64,000 nt of DNA from Hypericum androsaemum (GCA_963995505.1 OZ023190.1:13386092-13450091), one strand, 5' to 3'. Counted from the stretch's first letter, positions 24,077-37,200 are shown. A program made the numbers and translations. The notes: generated from the letters alone by a model not told the origin.

Positions 24077-24390
24077 TGTCGGCTCCGTCTCATTTAAGCG
24101 GCCGCCGGTTGGCGGTTACCGGTGGTTGTTTTGAGTTGGCGGGAAAATTTCGGAGGTAAGAGGAAAAGAAGGAACTGGACTAATGAAGAAGAAGTAGGTA
24201 ACTTGTTTGTTTGTTTTGCATAACTTTGCCCTTTTTCTGCATTTGTCCTTGGCCCGTGACTTGTCGCTTCTGTCATGTCTAATTTTATAAGGGAAATGTC
24301 TATATAAGGATCATGTTGTTTCACATTTTATAATTTAATATTTTGTATTTTCAAATTTGTAATTTTGTTCCTATGATTTATAATTTATTT
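24077..24390. other. S1P promoter and 5' flank
   Basis: Immediately upstream of the S1P start on the minus strand. GC-rich near the ATG, then AT-rich. No confident promoter motif can be named. Confidence 0.35.
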
Positions 24391-25020
24391 TTTCGGGCAG
24401 GTCTAAAAAAGCTGCCCAAATCTGCCTGTCCACATAGACTAGCCATGTAAATATCCTCTCTCTCTCCCTTCCTCTCTTCCCCTCTCCTCCTCTGGCGGAG
24501 AATGGTATAAACCAACGAAATTCTTCGGTATTTTGGTAAGGAAATGATTCCTTTTGTTTGGTGAAACATAAATATTTGTTTCTGAATGCTAACATCTAGA
24601 AGAACTGAGCTGCATTTTAGCTTGAGTGGGCATTGGCTGCCAAGTGTTCTTCTTTTGTAAAATTAGTACAAAATATCAAATTTCAGAGAAATTAGTTCAA
24701 AGTGTCTTGTTATTTTTGTGAATCTAGAAACATCAATATGTCATTTGATTTGAGGGTGAGAACGGGCGGAGGACGAGCGTTAAGCTTAGTAGGGATTGGA
24801 GTGATGGGGGTGAGTTTGAGGCGCGAGAGAGAATGATTAATGGAGAGAGATTTCATAATTTTGGTTGAAGTGAAAAATTTTGGTAGAGGGTGGGTGGGGA
24901 AGAGAGAGAGAGAGAGAAGAGAGGATGTCTACATGTCATTACAACATCAGAGGCAAAAGCCACGTAGCTAGTCTATGTGGACGGTCAGGGTCTGGGCAGC
25001 TATCCTGGACCTACCCGAAA
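24391..25020. mobile_element. short terminal-inverted-repeat element
   Basis: Two arms of about 65 bp face each other: TTTCGGGCAGGTC, GCTGCCC, and CCACATAGACTAGCCATGTA at 24391-24450 are mirrored at 24958-25020 (ending GGACCTACCCGAAA). The interior is a pyrimidine-rich then GA-rich stretch with no transposase. Flanking 9-mers (AATTTATTT / TATTTTTTT) match at only seven positions, so the class is uncertain; a non-autonomous Mutator-like or other MITE is most likely. Confidence 0.55.
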
Positions 25021-25683
25021 TATTTTTTTTAAAATACTAATGCGGATTTCCCACTGATGAGGATGAGGATGAAGAGAGAGGATGGAGAGAGAGGATGAGG
25101 AGGAAATTGGAGGACTTGTCGCCTCTGTAAAATCATAACCTTTAAATTGATAACTTTATATTAATAATCTATGTCAATTTAAAAAAAAATTGTGCTATAT
25201 CGTTTCGAATTTTTGCGTGATATCTTTGAATAAATATATATTTTTATGAATTGAAAGTATTTTAAGAAATTTTTATGGTAGATTTTATTGTTTGATATTA
25301 TTGACAGTATCCTAAATTGATGATAGTATTATTTTAGAAAGTCAAGAAACTATTACAAGCTAGATTATCATCGTTATTTTTTGATGATTTGAGACAAAGT
25401 AATTTCTTGGTGCATTATTATTTACTAGTTGATATGTATTATTAATTAAAAAAAAGTCGATATGTATTTGGTGCATATCACTTTAGAATAGTTTTATTGT
25501 ATATTATATTTATCTGTTGATACCAACTGATATCATAATATTCAGATTTACACGCGACGTTTGATGCCAAGAGACGTTTCTTGAGCAAGTTAACCTCATG
25601 CATTGATGGAATGCAAATTAAAAAATTTACACATTGGATTGAGAAATGATATTGTGGTAAAGTAATGGGCATCAAAACATGAA
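25021..25683. other. AT-rich intergenic region
   Basis: A GA-rich stretch at 25055-25110, then AT-rich DNA up to the copia target-site duplication. No gene seen. Confidence 0.35.
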
Positions 25684-25688
25684 AAAAT

Positions 25689-26946
25689 TGTTGGACAAAT
25701 ATTAGTAATTATGGCATGAGTATGTAAATACAAATCATAAGCATATAAAGAGAGGAGTTTAAAGAATGCTCACGATCACACTTGTAGGTAAGTGTGTAAT
25801 ACCTTCGTCTTCAAGTTAGGATTTCGGATTGAATCCTGGACGAGACCACAGTTTAACCGTGTGCCCTTAAACTCTTATTACCCGCCTATATGCTTCAGGC
25901 CTCCGAGGGTAATAGAGCTCCCAAAGTACAACGCCCAATCTCGAGTACTATAGGAAATACTATAGCACACCTTTCGAACCTTTCGTAGCCTTAGAACTCC
26001 GACACAATGAAAGTGAGAAATGCTATGCTAAGGAGGGAGAAGTAGAGAGCTCTGAAGAGATGAAGAGCTGGAGGTGATTTGGAATGAAGGAGGTGGGCTC
26101 CTTTTATAGGCAGCCTTGGACCTCCAACAGCCAAATCCGGATTTAATAGGGCCATTAACCCACCCATTAAATGGGCTGTTACAAGACCCATAAAACCCCC
26201 AACATAAATAGGCTGTTACTCTCATGAATTTAAAATTCAAATTTAAATTCAAATGGCAGCTGGCAAGAGAAGGTTTCAGAACGTGGGCTTGTCCAAACGG
26301 AAGTCCAAGAAGCCCAGAGGACTTTTTGGGCCTAAGATCGCTATAACAAGTCCGGCCCAGTTCTAAAAAGATAAGGCCCTGAAACCTGGAATAATTCCCA
26401 CAAACCCACAATCTCGCAACCCGCAACCTACAACCCGCACCCGCACCTGCACCCGAGCCCGAGCCCGGCCCAGCCCGGTCCGGGACGGGACGGGGCGGGG
26501 CGTGCGAGCGTGCGTGCGTGCCGAGCCAAGCCGAGCCGGGCCAGACGACGCGAGGAGCCTCTCCCTTCTCTACCAGTTTACCCATGCTAGACTTCTAGTC
26601 CCTTATAAACTTGTCTCAGCATGGTGCGCTAACCAATGTGGGATTGTGCTTATTTTAATAACAACCATACCACTTTAAAGTCAATTTTCATTCACCCCGA
26701 GAATTGGATTTTCGCAAGTGTTATATATCATTACGAAGCTCTATCAACGAGCTTCGTATTGATCTCACAAATACCCAAAATCAATTGGTGTGACCTTCAA
26801 TTAAATTAGCTCAAAGTTGCCCACTAATTACTTAGTTATTATATTTAATTAGGATTCTCTCTCTAATTAAATATTTGGGCCAAAGCCCAATACACTCACT
26901 TGTATTAGGCCATCTCTTCCTTGGTTAATAAACCAATTCTCCAACA
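25689..26946 (-). repeat. 3' LTR of copia element 1
   Basis: 1258 bp, from TGTTGGACAAAT to CTCCAACA. A sense (minus-strand) TATA box CTATAAAAGG lies at 26109-26100. The ORFs inside are chance frames. Confidence 0.93.
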
Positions 26947-27673
26947 ATCCCCCACATGAATGCAAATTGGCTTATATATGATATGAGCCTACCAATGCTA
27001 CATGCAACTTGGAGTTCTGCGAGAATTTGTTGCATTAGGAAAAGTGGTTGAAAGCCTTGAACATTCCTTAGTGAAATACCTTTGGATATACTTGCCAACC
27101 AGTGGACGCGATGCCTTGAACTGTTCGGCATTTCATGTATACCAAAACAAAGGTACTCACACAACTCCTTCTCAAACCACTACTTGGTTCTTTCGTTATT
27201 GTCCATTTTGGCCCTGGACTACCTTGGAAACTTTATCAAATGCTCTAGAAATTTAGCCCTTAACTCATCTCATAGAAGCGGCCCCTTCACATTCGATATA
27301 AGTGATCTCTTATAAGGAGTATCCTGCCATACCCCACTTATATATATACTCGAAGTATAAGGATCATTAAAAGCTTAAAGCTTAACCTTCACATGGACAG
27401 GTCTATCACTCTTCCATCATAGAAATAGGCAAGGAACTCAATTTCCCGAGTACTTTGTTCGACCCTAGCCTCACAATTCGGTTGTCCCTTTGAACCTGCA
27501 GATCGGAATTTACGATCCAGGTTGGGTTGCCATCATGGGTTTAGATCATTTCGTGGGCTTTAATCCCATTCCCCTCGATGATACCTCAACTTGGTCTCTC
27601 GTTAGACCCTTAGTTAATGGATCTGCGATATTCTCTTTTGACTTTACATAGTCTAAAGATATCACACCCGTTC

Positions 27674-27865
27674 TCAATAAGTTCTCACGGATTTATGTCT
27701 ACGACGTATGTGTCTAGACTTTCCATTATACACATTATTTTGTGCTCTTCCAATAGCTGATTGACTATCACAGTGCACGCTAATAGGAGGCACTGGTTTT
27801 GACCACATCGGGATGTCCTCCAAGAAACTTCGGAGCCAATCAGCCTCTTCAGCTGCTAGATCCAA
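27674..27865 (-). pseudogene. copia element 1 RNase H remnant after the stop
   Basis: The frame after the stop continues the RNase H domain (DLAAEEADWLRSFLEDIP, then HCDSQSAIG), the family's conserved end. It then loses frame near 27680. The sense sequence down to about 27600 still shows the KSKENIADPLTKGL-type tail in shifted frames, showing small indels as well as the nonsense codon. Confidence 0.85.
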
Positions 27866-27880
27866 CGCTATGAATTCTGA

Positions 27881-30800
27881 TTACATAGTTGATCTAGCAA
27901 TGCAAGTTTGTTTGCATGATCTCCACGAGACTGCTGCTCCTCCAAATGTAAATATGTATCCGCTAGTGGATTTTATATTCTTGGAGTCCGAGATCCAGTT
28001 CGCGTCTGAATACCCTTCCAGAATGGCTGGATGTCTCGTATAGTGTAATCCATAGTTAGCAGTGTACCTTAGGTATCTAAGAACTCTAACTATCGCTTTC
28101 CAATGTTCATAATTGGGATTACTCGTATATCTCGATAATCTGTTAACCGAGTTTGCAATATCTGGTCTAGTACAGTCCATGAGGTACATTAGACTGCCTA
28201 TAATTCTAGAATATTCTAGTTGTCTCACACTCTCTCCGCGATTCTTACAGAGACTCGACACCACTTCCATAGGAGTTCTCGCAATTACATTGCTATCCTT
28301 ATCGAATTTGTCAAGTATCTTTTCGACATAGTGACCTTGGGAAAGCGCGTAACCTTCTGAAGTCTTGGTGATTTTCATCCCAAGTATTACATCAGCTTGT
28401 CCCAAGTCTTTCATGTCGAAATTTTGTGACAATATTTTCTTGGTAATTTTGATATTATCATTATTACCCACGATCAACATGTCATCTACGTAGAGACAAA
28501 CTATCACATAGTCGTTATCATCTCCTTTCACGTAGACACATTTATCACATTGATTTATCTGAAACCTGTTAGATAGCATTACACTATCAAACTTTTCGTG
28601 CCATTGTTTATGTGCTTGTTTTAGTCCATACAAGGATTTTACAAGTTTACACACATTATGTTCTTTACCTGGAACCACAAACCCTTCGGGTTGCTCCATG
28701 TAAATCTCCTCTTCCAAATCTCCATTAAGGAAGGCCGTCTTCACATCCATTTGATAGATCTCTAGGTTGAACAAAGCCGCCAAGGCTATAACTAACCTAA
28801 TAGACGTTTTCCTAGAGACAGGAGTATATGTGTCAACATAATCAACACCCTCAGTTTGCTTGTAGCCTTTAACAACAAGTCTCGCCTTGTACTTATCCAC
28901 TGTACCATCAGGCTTCATCTTCTTTTTGAAGATCCACTTATAGCCCATTGGTATACTACCCAGAGGTAGATCTACTAGTTCCCAAGTGTGATTATGTAAG
29001 ATAGACTCTATCTCACTATTCACCGCTTCCTTCCAAAGAGCAGAGTTTGTAGAAGACATTGCTTCTTTGTAGGTTACTGGATCCTTTTTTAACAGATATG
29101 TTAGGAAATCTGATCCGAAGGACTTTTCTTTTCTAGCCCTTTTCCCATGCCTAGGCTCTTCAACTTCATCTTGAGATTCCTCTCCCCCCACATTGCTTCC
29201 ACTTTGGTCAACTTGACGGTCAACACCAGTTCGAGCTTTGTGAGGAAAGATTTCCTCAAAGAATGAAGCATCCCTAGCTTCTATGATAGTATTTACGTGG
29301 ATATCAGAGTTATCTGACTTGTGTACCAAGAATTGATATGCAGCACTATCTTGTGCATAACCGATAAACACGCAATCCACCGTCTTGGGTCCTATCCTTG
29401 TCCTTTTAGGAGGTGGGATCAGATCCTTAGCAAGACATCCCCAAACCCTTAGGAATTTATAGCTAGGCGCATGACCTTTCCATAACTCGTAAGGTGTTTT
29501 ATCCAACTTTTTATGCAGTACCCTGTTGAGCACATAGTTGGCCGAAAGCACCGCTTCCCCCCACAAATTCCTTGGTAATCCGGAACTAATAAGCATCGCA
29601 TTCATCATTTCCTTAAGCGTCCTATTCTTCCTTTCTGCAATTCCATTTTGCTCGGGAGAATAAGGTGCCGTGGTTTGATAAACGATTCCATTCTCGGCAC
29701 AAACTTGTGCAAATGGAGATTCATATTCACCACCTCGGTCACTTCGAAGATTTTTGATTTTCTTGCCAAGTTGGTTCTCAACTTCATTCTTATAGTGAAT
29801 GAACATGTCTATTGCTTCGTCTTTACTTCTCATCAAGTAGATATAGCAATACCTCGTACAATCGTCAATAAAAGTTATAAAATAATTTTTACCGCCACGC
29901 GTTTGTACGTATTTTAAATCACATACATCGGTATGGATTAAATCCAATGGTTCCGTGTTTCGCTCAATCGAGTGGGAAGATGCTTTGGCGTACTTGGCCT
30001 CAACACAAGTCTCGCACTTATGTTTGTGATCGATGTTAAACTTTGGTAGTAGGTTAAGTGATATTAGCCTTTGTAAAGACTTATAGTTCACATGACCTAG
30101 TCTACCATGCCATAAATATAACGAATCCCGAGAATAAGCAACCTTCACTTTCTCATTGGCCTTATCGCCAACATTCATTACATTATTGCTCGTGCTAGCC
30201 TTATTGGCGGCACCCACATCAATCTTATCACTAGACTTTGCCTTGGGAGCTAAAGTCATTACACTCATCTTAAAAAAATTGTTGGTCAAGTAGCCCTTGC
30301 CAACGAACATCCCTCCCTTGGACGTGATGACCTTGTCGGACTCGAACACAAGCCGAAAGCCCCTCTTGTTGAGCACCACTCCGGAGATAAGATTCTTTCG
30401 AATCTCGGGCACATGCAGCACATCAGTCAAGGTCAGCTCCTTGCCCGAGGTCATCTTCAGCATGACCGTCCCCTTGCCTTCAACCTTCGAGACTGCAGAA
30501 TTTCCCATGTAGCAGTTCTCATCATCGACCGGTTGATAGGTCTTGAACATCCATTTGTTGGCACAAATGTGGCGGGTAGCCCCCGTGTCCACCCACCATT
30601 CCTTCGAGTTCCCACCCACGAGGTTCACCTCGGACACAATGGCCGTGAGGTGCATCTCATCGAGGTCAGAGCTCAAGCTAGCCTCCGCAATGTTAGCATT
30701 GGCGGGCTTCTTCTTCTTGCCCTTGCTTGGTCCTGCCATCTTCTTACCCTCCGCGGATAGACGTTTGTAGCAATCTTTGGCACGATGGCCGGTCTTGTTG

Positions 30801-31666
30801 CAAACAAAGCAGGCACCAGTAAAGCTCTTGTTCTGAGCATCTCCCTTGGAATCATTTGAGCGTTTCTGCTTGTTCCCACGGGAGCTCCCCCCGGTCTCGA
30901 CCACATTGGCCTTAGCAACCATGCCACTTGGTTTCTTATCAACCTTTCGGTTATCTTGCTCGATGCGCAACCTTCGGATAAGGTCCTCGAGAGTCATCTT
31001 CTTCCTTTTGTGCTTGAGGTACATCTTGAAGTCCTTCCAAGATGGTGGTAATTTCTCAATTACCATCGCCACTTGGAGGGCATCATTGATGGCCATTTCC
31101 TCCGTTGCAAGATCATGAAAGATCAATTGCAACTCTTTGCATTGTTCCAAAACGCTCTTTCCATCGACCATCCGATAGTCGTGGAAACTTCCGGCCACAA
31201 ATTTCTTTGCACCGGCGTCGTCAACTTTATATTTGTGCTCCAACGATTCCCAAAGATCCTTAGATGTTTCTTTGGTATAGTACACGCCGTAAAGCGAATC
31301 GTCGAGTGAACCCAATATATAGTTGCGACATAGGTAATCTTCATGTACCCATGCATTGTGGATCGCGGTTTGAAGCAGATCACTCACATTCTCTTTGGGT
31401 TTCTCCTCCTTGACATACCGGCTAAAGTTCAAGGCGGTCAAGTAGAACAATATTTTTTGTTGCCATCTCTTGAAATTTCTACTCTTGAACTTTTTCTGTT
31501 TCTCAAGATGAGAGTACGGTAGTGGCATTGGGTGTCTATGACCCGGCATCACGGCCTCAGCGCCGCTAGCCCTCACAATAGGAACCTCCTTGTTCAAGTT
31601 GTCATTCGTGGTGTTCGTCGCACCGGAGTTATCGATCTCGTGTGGGGGAGAGTTGTTATCAGCCAT
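27881..31666 (-). pseudogene. copia Gag-Pol polyprotein, truncated by a nonsense codon
   Basis: A 1261-codon open frame with domains in Ty1-copia order. UBN2-type Gag comes first, then a zinc knuckle at about 285-298 ([14 protein letters not shown]). The protease has its active site at about 359 in the form DTGA, where DSGA is usual. The integrase shows the GAG-pre-integrase motif (WHGRLGHVN), a CETC zinc motif and a core with SDRGGEYES. The reverse transcriptase has YVDDMLIVG near 1057, and RNase H begins at the C-terminal end. The frame stops at a TAA at 27881-27883, where related elements have a glutamate codon (ARSTM then stop), before the RNase H catalytic residues are complete. It is therefore scored as inactive, although Gag, protease, integrase and RT are open. 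Confidence 0.93.
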
Positions 31667-31981
31667 GATCTATAGATCACCAAATAACCTTTAGTGAGTA
31701 ATCGGTTTGGGTCCAACAGAAAACTGAACACGTTGAAAAATCAGTATGCTAATGGGCCAAGCCCACGTTTACAACCTAAGTAGTACGATTAGAACAACCC
31801 AATAAAAATTGCGAGTTTAATTTTTCGCAAGTGATTGAATTATTGTAACTTTCGAACAGGAGCAAAAGCATTTTACAAGTATAAGCATTTTACAAGTATA
31901 TGCTTATACGTTACAGAACAGTCCTCGACAGCAAGTATGCTTGAAATTTACTAATATCATGTGTTAATAAGAGTTTAAGAT
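31667..31981 (-). other. 5' leader of copia element 1, no standard primer-binding site
   Basis: The 315-bp leader between the 5' LTR and the Gag start. Bases directly next to the LTR read (sense) ATCTTAAACTCTTATTAACA, not the TGGTATCAGAGC-type site complementary to initiator tRNA-Met that copia elements normally have. Sense bases from 31980 to 31965 are perfectly complementary to 32173-32158 within the LTR. Confidence 0.75.
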
Positions 31982-33226
31982 TGTTGGACAAATATTAGTA
32001 ATTATGGCATGAGTATGTAAATACAAATCGTAAGCATATAAAGAGAGGAGTTTAAAGAATGCTCACGATCACACTTGTAGGTAAGCGTGTAACACCTTCG
32101 TCTTCAAGTTAGGATTTCGGATTGAATCCTGGACGAGACTACAGTTTAACCGTGTGCTCTTAAACTCTTATTACTTGCCTATATGCTTCAGGCCTCCGTG
32201 GGTAATAGAGCTCCCAAGGTACAACGCCCAATCCCGAGTACTATAGGAAGTACTATAGCACACCTTTCGAACCTTTCGTAGCCTTAGAACTCCGACACAA
32301 TGAAAGTGAGAAATGGTAGAGAGCTCTGAAGAGATGAAGAGCTGGGGGTGATTTGGAATGAAGGAGGTGGGCTCCTTTTATAGGCAGCCTTGGACCTCCA
32401 ACAGCCAAATCTAGATTTAATAGGGCCATTAACCCACCCATTAAATGGGCTGTTAAAAGACCCATAAAACTCCCAACATAAATAGGCTGTTACTCTCATG
32501 AATTTAAAATTCGAATTTAAATTCAAATGGCAGCTGGCAAGAGAAGGTTCCAGAACGTGGGCTTGTCCAAACAGAAGTCCAAGAAGCCCAGAGGACTTTT
32601 TGGGCCTAGGATCGCTACAACAAGTCCGGCCCAGTTCTAAAAAGATAAGGCCTTGGAACCTGGAATAATTTCCACAATCCCACAATCCCAAAAACCCACA
32701 ATCCCGCAACCCGCAACCCGCACCCGAGCCCGAGCCCGAGCCCGGCCCGGTCTGGGAGGGGGCGGGGCGCACGCGCGTGCGTGCGTGCCGAGCCGAGCCA
32801 GGCCGGACGGACGGACGAACGGACGGACAGCGCGAGGAGCCTCTCCCTTCTCCACCAGTTTATCCATGCTAGACTTCTAGTCCCTTATAAACTTGTCTTA
32901 GCATGGTGCTAACCAATGTGGGATTGTGCTTATTTTAATAACAACCATACCACTTTAAAGCCAATTTTCATTCACCCCGAGAATTGGATTTTCGCAAGTA
33001 TTATATATCGTTACGAAGCTCTATCAACGAGCTTCGTATTGATCTCTCAAATACCCAAAATCAATTGGTGTAACCTTCAATTAAATTAGCTCAAAGTTGC
33101 CCACTAATTACTTTGTTATTATATTTAATTAGGATTCTCCCTCTAATTAAATATTTGGGCCAAAGCCCAATACACTCACTTGTATTGGGCCATCTCTTCC
33201 TTGGTTAATAAATCAATTCTCCAACA
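31982..33226 (-). repeat. 5' LTR of copia element 1
   Basis: 1245 bp with the same ends as its partner. A GC-rich patch at about 32715-32835 contains CGGACGGACGGA repeats that differ from the other LTR. Confidence 0.93.
32374..32383 (-). promoter_or_regulatory. TATA box of the copia 5' LTR
   Basis: CTATAAAAGG in the sense direction. It would place the transcript start near 32345 and define U3/R, leaving about 360 bp of R-U5 downstream. Confidence 0.55.
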
Positions 33227-33231
33227 AAAAT

Positions 33232-33425
33232 GTGACAGACATGAAGAGAGAAAAAGCTGTAAATAATTTATCTCTGCATTGGGAACTGATCTATGGTTTA
33301 CAACAAGCAATTAACTATGAAACTCCACCTATAAGTTCTTCCCTAAATGATTCTTCTGATGTCAGTATGAGAAATGAAGGATGCATTATCTCAGAAAGAA
33401 ACCAGCGAAGACTGAAGCATAATAA
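33232..33425. other. unassigned sequence between copia 1 and the LINE fragment
   Basis: An open frame of 69 codons on the plus strand (begins MTDMKREKAVNNL) has no match I recognise. It may be LINE 3' sequence or host DNA. Confidence 0.3.
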
Positions 33426-33879
33426 TCATACTCTCTTCTGACCGCCTTCGTCCATGACAGCATCTCTGACTTTCATGATCAATAACTCATCGGGGATGGT
33501 ATAAGTAGCCTCCATCTCTAGATTTCCAGAATCCGAAATCCATATATCCTTCCATAGGAAATAATCTCTAATAATCCAAAGTACACCATTCAGCATATCA
33601 GACCACAGAGAGACCAGAGTTTTCCACAAAGGCGAGTGAGAAGGTTTGCTAATTACCACTGGGACCAGGCCCTTATCATTAACATATTTCCTTAGAAGTA
33701 CTTGAACCCACAGATCCGATTTCTTGGTGAGCATGCCCCATGCCAGTTTCATGAGGAGGGCTAAGTTTTGATCCCTCAATTTCTTCAGACTAAGTCCTCC
33801 AATTTTCTTAGGCTGACAGACCGTTTCCCAGGACACAAGATAGAGTTTCTTCTTATCATTTGAGGATCCCCAAAGGAAC
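33426..33879 (-). pseudogene. LINE (non-LTR retrotransposon) fragment, 3' portion
   Basis: The minus-strand frame encodes the region just after the reverse transcriptase of plant L1-type LINEs: FLWGSSNDKKKLYLVSWETV, CQPKKIGGLSLKKLRDQNLA, LLMKLAWGML and LWVQVLLRKYV. It connects directly to the part at 38985-39484 if copia element 2 is removed. It ends in sequence I cannot assign near 33426. Confidence 0.88.
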
Positions 33880-34149
33880 TGTTGAGAAATAAGATCGAAA
33901 ATGAGTAAAATACGAGACACAAGAAATACGTGAAAACTCCAAGACGGGGAGAAAACTACGGGCAAAGGAGAGTCGTCCACTATGTGAGTCCAATCGGTTA
34001 CAAGGCCTCCGTGAGGGTTCTCTCTACCTCACAACTCTCAACTACTACACAAAAGACCTAGGCATAGGCCAATATATATAGGAAATTGTATCCATACTCT
34101 AAATAGGAATAGAGTTCTAATTTGCTAGAATTTGAGACAAATCCTAACA
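33880..34149 (-). repeat. 3' LTR of copia element 2
   Basis: 270 bp, from TGTTGAGAAATAAG to AATCCTAACA. Confidence 0.92.
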
Positions 34150-34231
34150 AATCTCCACCTTGGACCAAATTCTATGACTCCAACATCAACGCTGCTCCAC
34201 CTTCACCACCAGCCCCTAAGGGCAATCAGCT

Positions 34232-37200
34232 TCAAGCATGAACACCTACCAAGTCCAAGCAATGCTCGAACTTAGTACCAGAAAGCGGCTTCGTCAATAT
34301 GTCTGCAGGGTTGTCCTTTGTACCCACCTTGCTCACAACAATGTCACCTTGAACAACATGCTCCCGAATGAAGTGATACCTCACATTAATGTGCTTTGTC
34401 CTCTCATGATACATAGCATCATCCCTCGTGAGATGGATAGCACTTTGACTATCACAGTACACTGTACTGACCTGCAGCTTCTCACAGATTTTACTGAAGA
34501 AACCTTTCAACCAGATAGCCTCCTTCACACCTTCAGTTATAGTCATGTACTCTGCCTCAGTGGTAGATAATGCCACTGTGGCTTGTAGACAAGCTCTCTA
34601 ACTGATAGCACATCCTCCAAGAGTGAAGATATATCCAGACAAGGACCTAGACTTATCAAGGTCTCCAGCATAATCTGAATCAACGAAACCAATAACTCCA
34701 TCATTGGTGCTTCCAAACTGTAGACACACGCCCTTGGTACCCTTCAAGTACCTCATAATCCACTCCATTGCTCTCCAATGACCTTCTCCAGAATTTGCCA
34801 TAAACCTGCTAACGACACTTACAACATAGGCCAAATCTGGGCGTGTGCAAACCATAGCATACATCAGAGAACTAACAGCATTAGAGTATGGAACACCAGA
34901 CATGTAATCGACCTCAGCAGCTGACTGTGGAGATAAGGCAGACGAAAGTTGAAAATGTGTACCAAGAGCAAGGAAGTTATTTCTGAGTCAGGAGAGTATC
35001 TCTGGCAGTCTCCATACCAAGAATCTTCTTAGCAGGACCCAAATCTTTCATCTCAAACTCGCTACTCAACAGAGCTTTGAGCTTTCTCACCTCTCCTTTG
35101 TCACTGGCACCAATTAACATGTCATCCACATACATGAGCAAATACACTTGGGAATTATCGCGTAGCCTTTTTAGGTAAACACAACTATCATACTTGCTCC
35201 TCTCATAACCATGAGAAATCATAAAAGAATCCAACCTTTTATACCACTGCCTCGGAGACTACTTAAGGCCATACAAGGACTTCTTCAACAAGCACACATG
35301 GTCTTCTTTGCCTTCAACGTGAAAACCCTCAGGCTGTGCCATATAAATCTGCTCCTCAAGCTCTCCATTCAAGAAAGTTATCTTCATATCAAGCTGTTCA
35401 AGCTCCAAATCCTGTATAGCAACAATACCAAGAAGAGAATGAATCGAGGTATGCTTCACAACTGGTAAAAATACCTCATTAAAGTCCACACCAGGAATCT
35501 GACTATATCCTCTAGCCACTAGCCTAGCCTTGTATCTAGGCTCTTCAACTCTAGGTATACCATCCTTCTTCTTGAATACCCACTTGCGACTGACAACCTT
35601 CTTATCCTTAGGCAGCTTAGTAATCTCCCAAGTCTTGTTCTTGTGAAGAAATTTCATCTCTTCCTCCATAGCAACCAACCATCTAGCAGAGTCTTTCGAC
35701 TTCACAGCATCTGAGTAACTAGATGGTTCTTCACAGCTATCAACTTCTTCTGCCACATTCAGGGCAAAAGCAACAATATCAGCCTCACTCAACTTCTGTG
35801 GAGCCCTGATAATTCTTCTGGGCCTGTCTCTAGCAATAGAATACGCTGGCTCCCTCTCAACTGTGCCAACATTCTCAGCTTCATCAGACAACCCACCATA
35901 AGTAGGACCATGGCAATCAACATCACGGAAGGAACTCGCTTCTGGATCAGCATCAAACTCTACCTGCACTTTTGACTTTTGCAAGTCCACACTTGGAGCA
36001 CTGAAAACACCAGGTGAAGAAACATCCTCCCTCTTACTCAGCATGTCTGTCTCTTTGAAAATAATATTCCTACTCAGCAAGACCTTAGATAGCTCAGGAC
36101 ACCACAACTTGTATTCCTTCACTCCAGAAGCATAGCCAAGGAAGATATATTTCATAGATCTTGGCTCTAACTTGCCATTGTTCACATGAGCATAGGCAGG
36201 ACAACCAAATATCTTCAAACCAGCATAACTAGGAGAATTTTCATACCATAATTCTTCAGGTACCTTGCCATTAAGTGATGCATGAGGTAAACGATTGACA
36301 AAGTGACAGTCAGTGGAAGCAGCTTCAGCCCAAAATGACTTAGGCAAACCAGCATTTGACAGCATACAACGAACTTTCTCTAACAAAGTTCTGTTCATTC
36401 TTTCAGCGACTCCATTCTGTTGAGGTGTACCCGGGATTGTCTTATGCCTGACAATACCCTCATTCTTGTAGAACTCATCAAACCAACTAGAGCAAAACTC
36501 CAATCCATTATCTGTGCGGAGATGCTTGGCATCTCTCCCAGTCTGCTTTTTAATCATAGTCTTCCACTGCTTAAAAGTGACAAAGACATGATCCTTGCTC
36601 TTCAAGAAGAATGTTCATACCTTTCTCGAATAATCATCAATAATAGTCAGCATATACTTAGAACTATTCTTTGTTGCAACTTGAGACGGTCTCCAAAGAT
36701 CAGAATGAACATAGTCAAGTTTTTCCTTTGTAGTGTGCACACCTTTCTGAAAACTGACTTTCTTCTGCTTGCCAAACACACAGTGCTCACAAAATTCTAA
36801 CTTCTCAATACCCTATCTACTTAATAATCCTCTCATATTTAGCTCGGTCATGCCTTTCTCACTCATGTGACTAAGTCGCATATGCCACAATGAGGTATTC
36901 TCAGAATCTGTCAACGAGCCAGATGCAGCAGCAGCAGTCCCTGTAACTGTAGAACCCTGTAAAATATACAGATTTCTAACCTCTTTCTTGGCCTTCATAT
37001 ACACTAATAAGTTCTTACTCACACGAAGAACTCCACCTTCTCCGGTATACTTGTACCCCAATGTATCAAGAGTACTCAGCGAAATCAAGTTCTGCTTCAA
37101 ATCAGGGATATGCCTCACATTCGTCAAGGTTCGAATGACACCATCATGCATCTTGATCTTCACTGTACCAATACCAACAACCTTGCAGACAAAATTATTT

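Larger units (their letters stand above)
25684..33231 (-). mobile_element. Ty1-copia LTR retrotransposon with target-site duplication
   Basis: The element proper spans 25689-33226 and is flanked by AAAAT at 25684-25688 and 33227-33231. It is transcribed on the minus strand, so the right LTR is the 5' LTR. A polypurine tract (TGTGGGGGAT in sense) abuts the 3' LTR, and one long Gag-Pol frame fills the middle. The LTRs are 1258 and 1245 bp with visible base changes and a roughly 20-bp indel, so it is not recent. The polyprotein has an internal stop and frameshifts in RNase H. Its 5' leader (31667-31981) lacks the usual initiator-Met primer-binding site. Confidence 0.95.

Noticed and set aside
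26028..26585. 185- and 162-codon frames in the copia LTRs (also 32284-32772)
   Set aside because: They lie in U3/R of the two LTRs, differ by frameshift between copies and show no domain.
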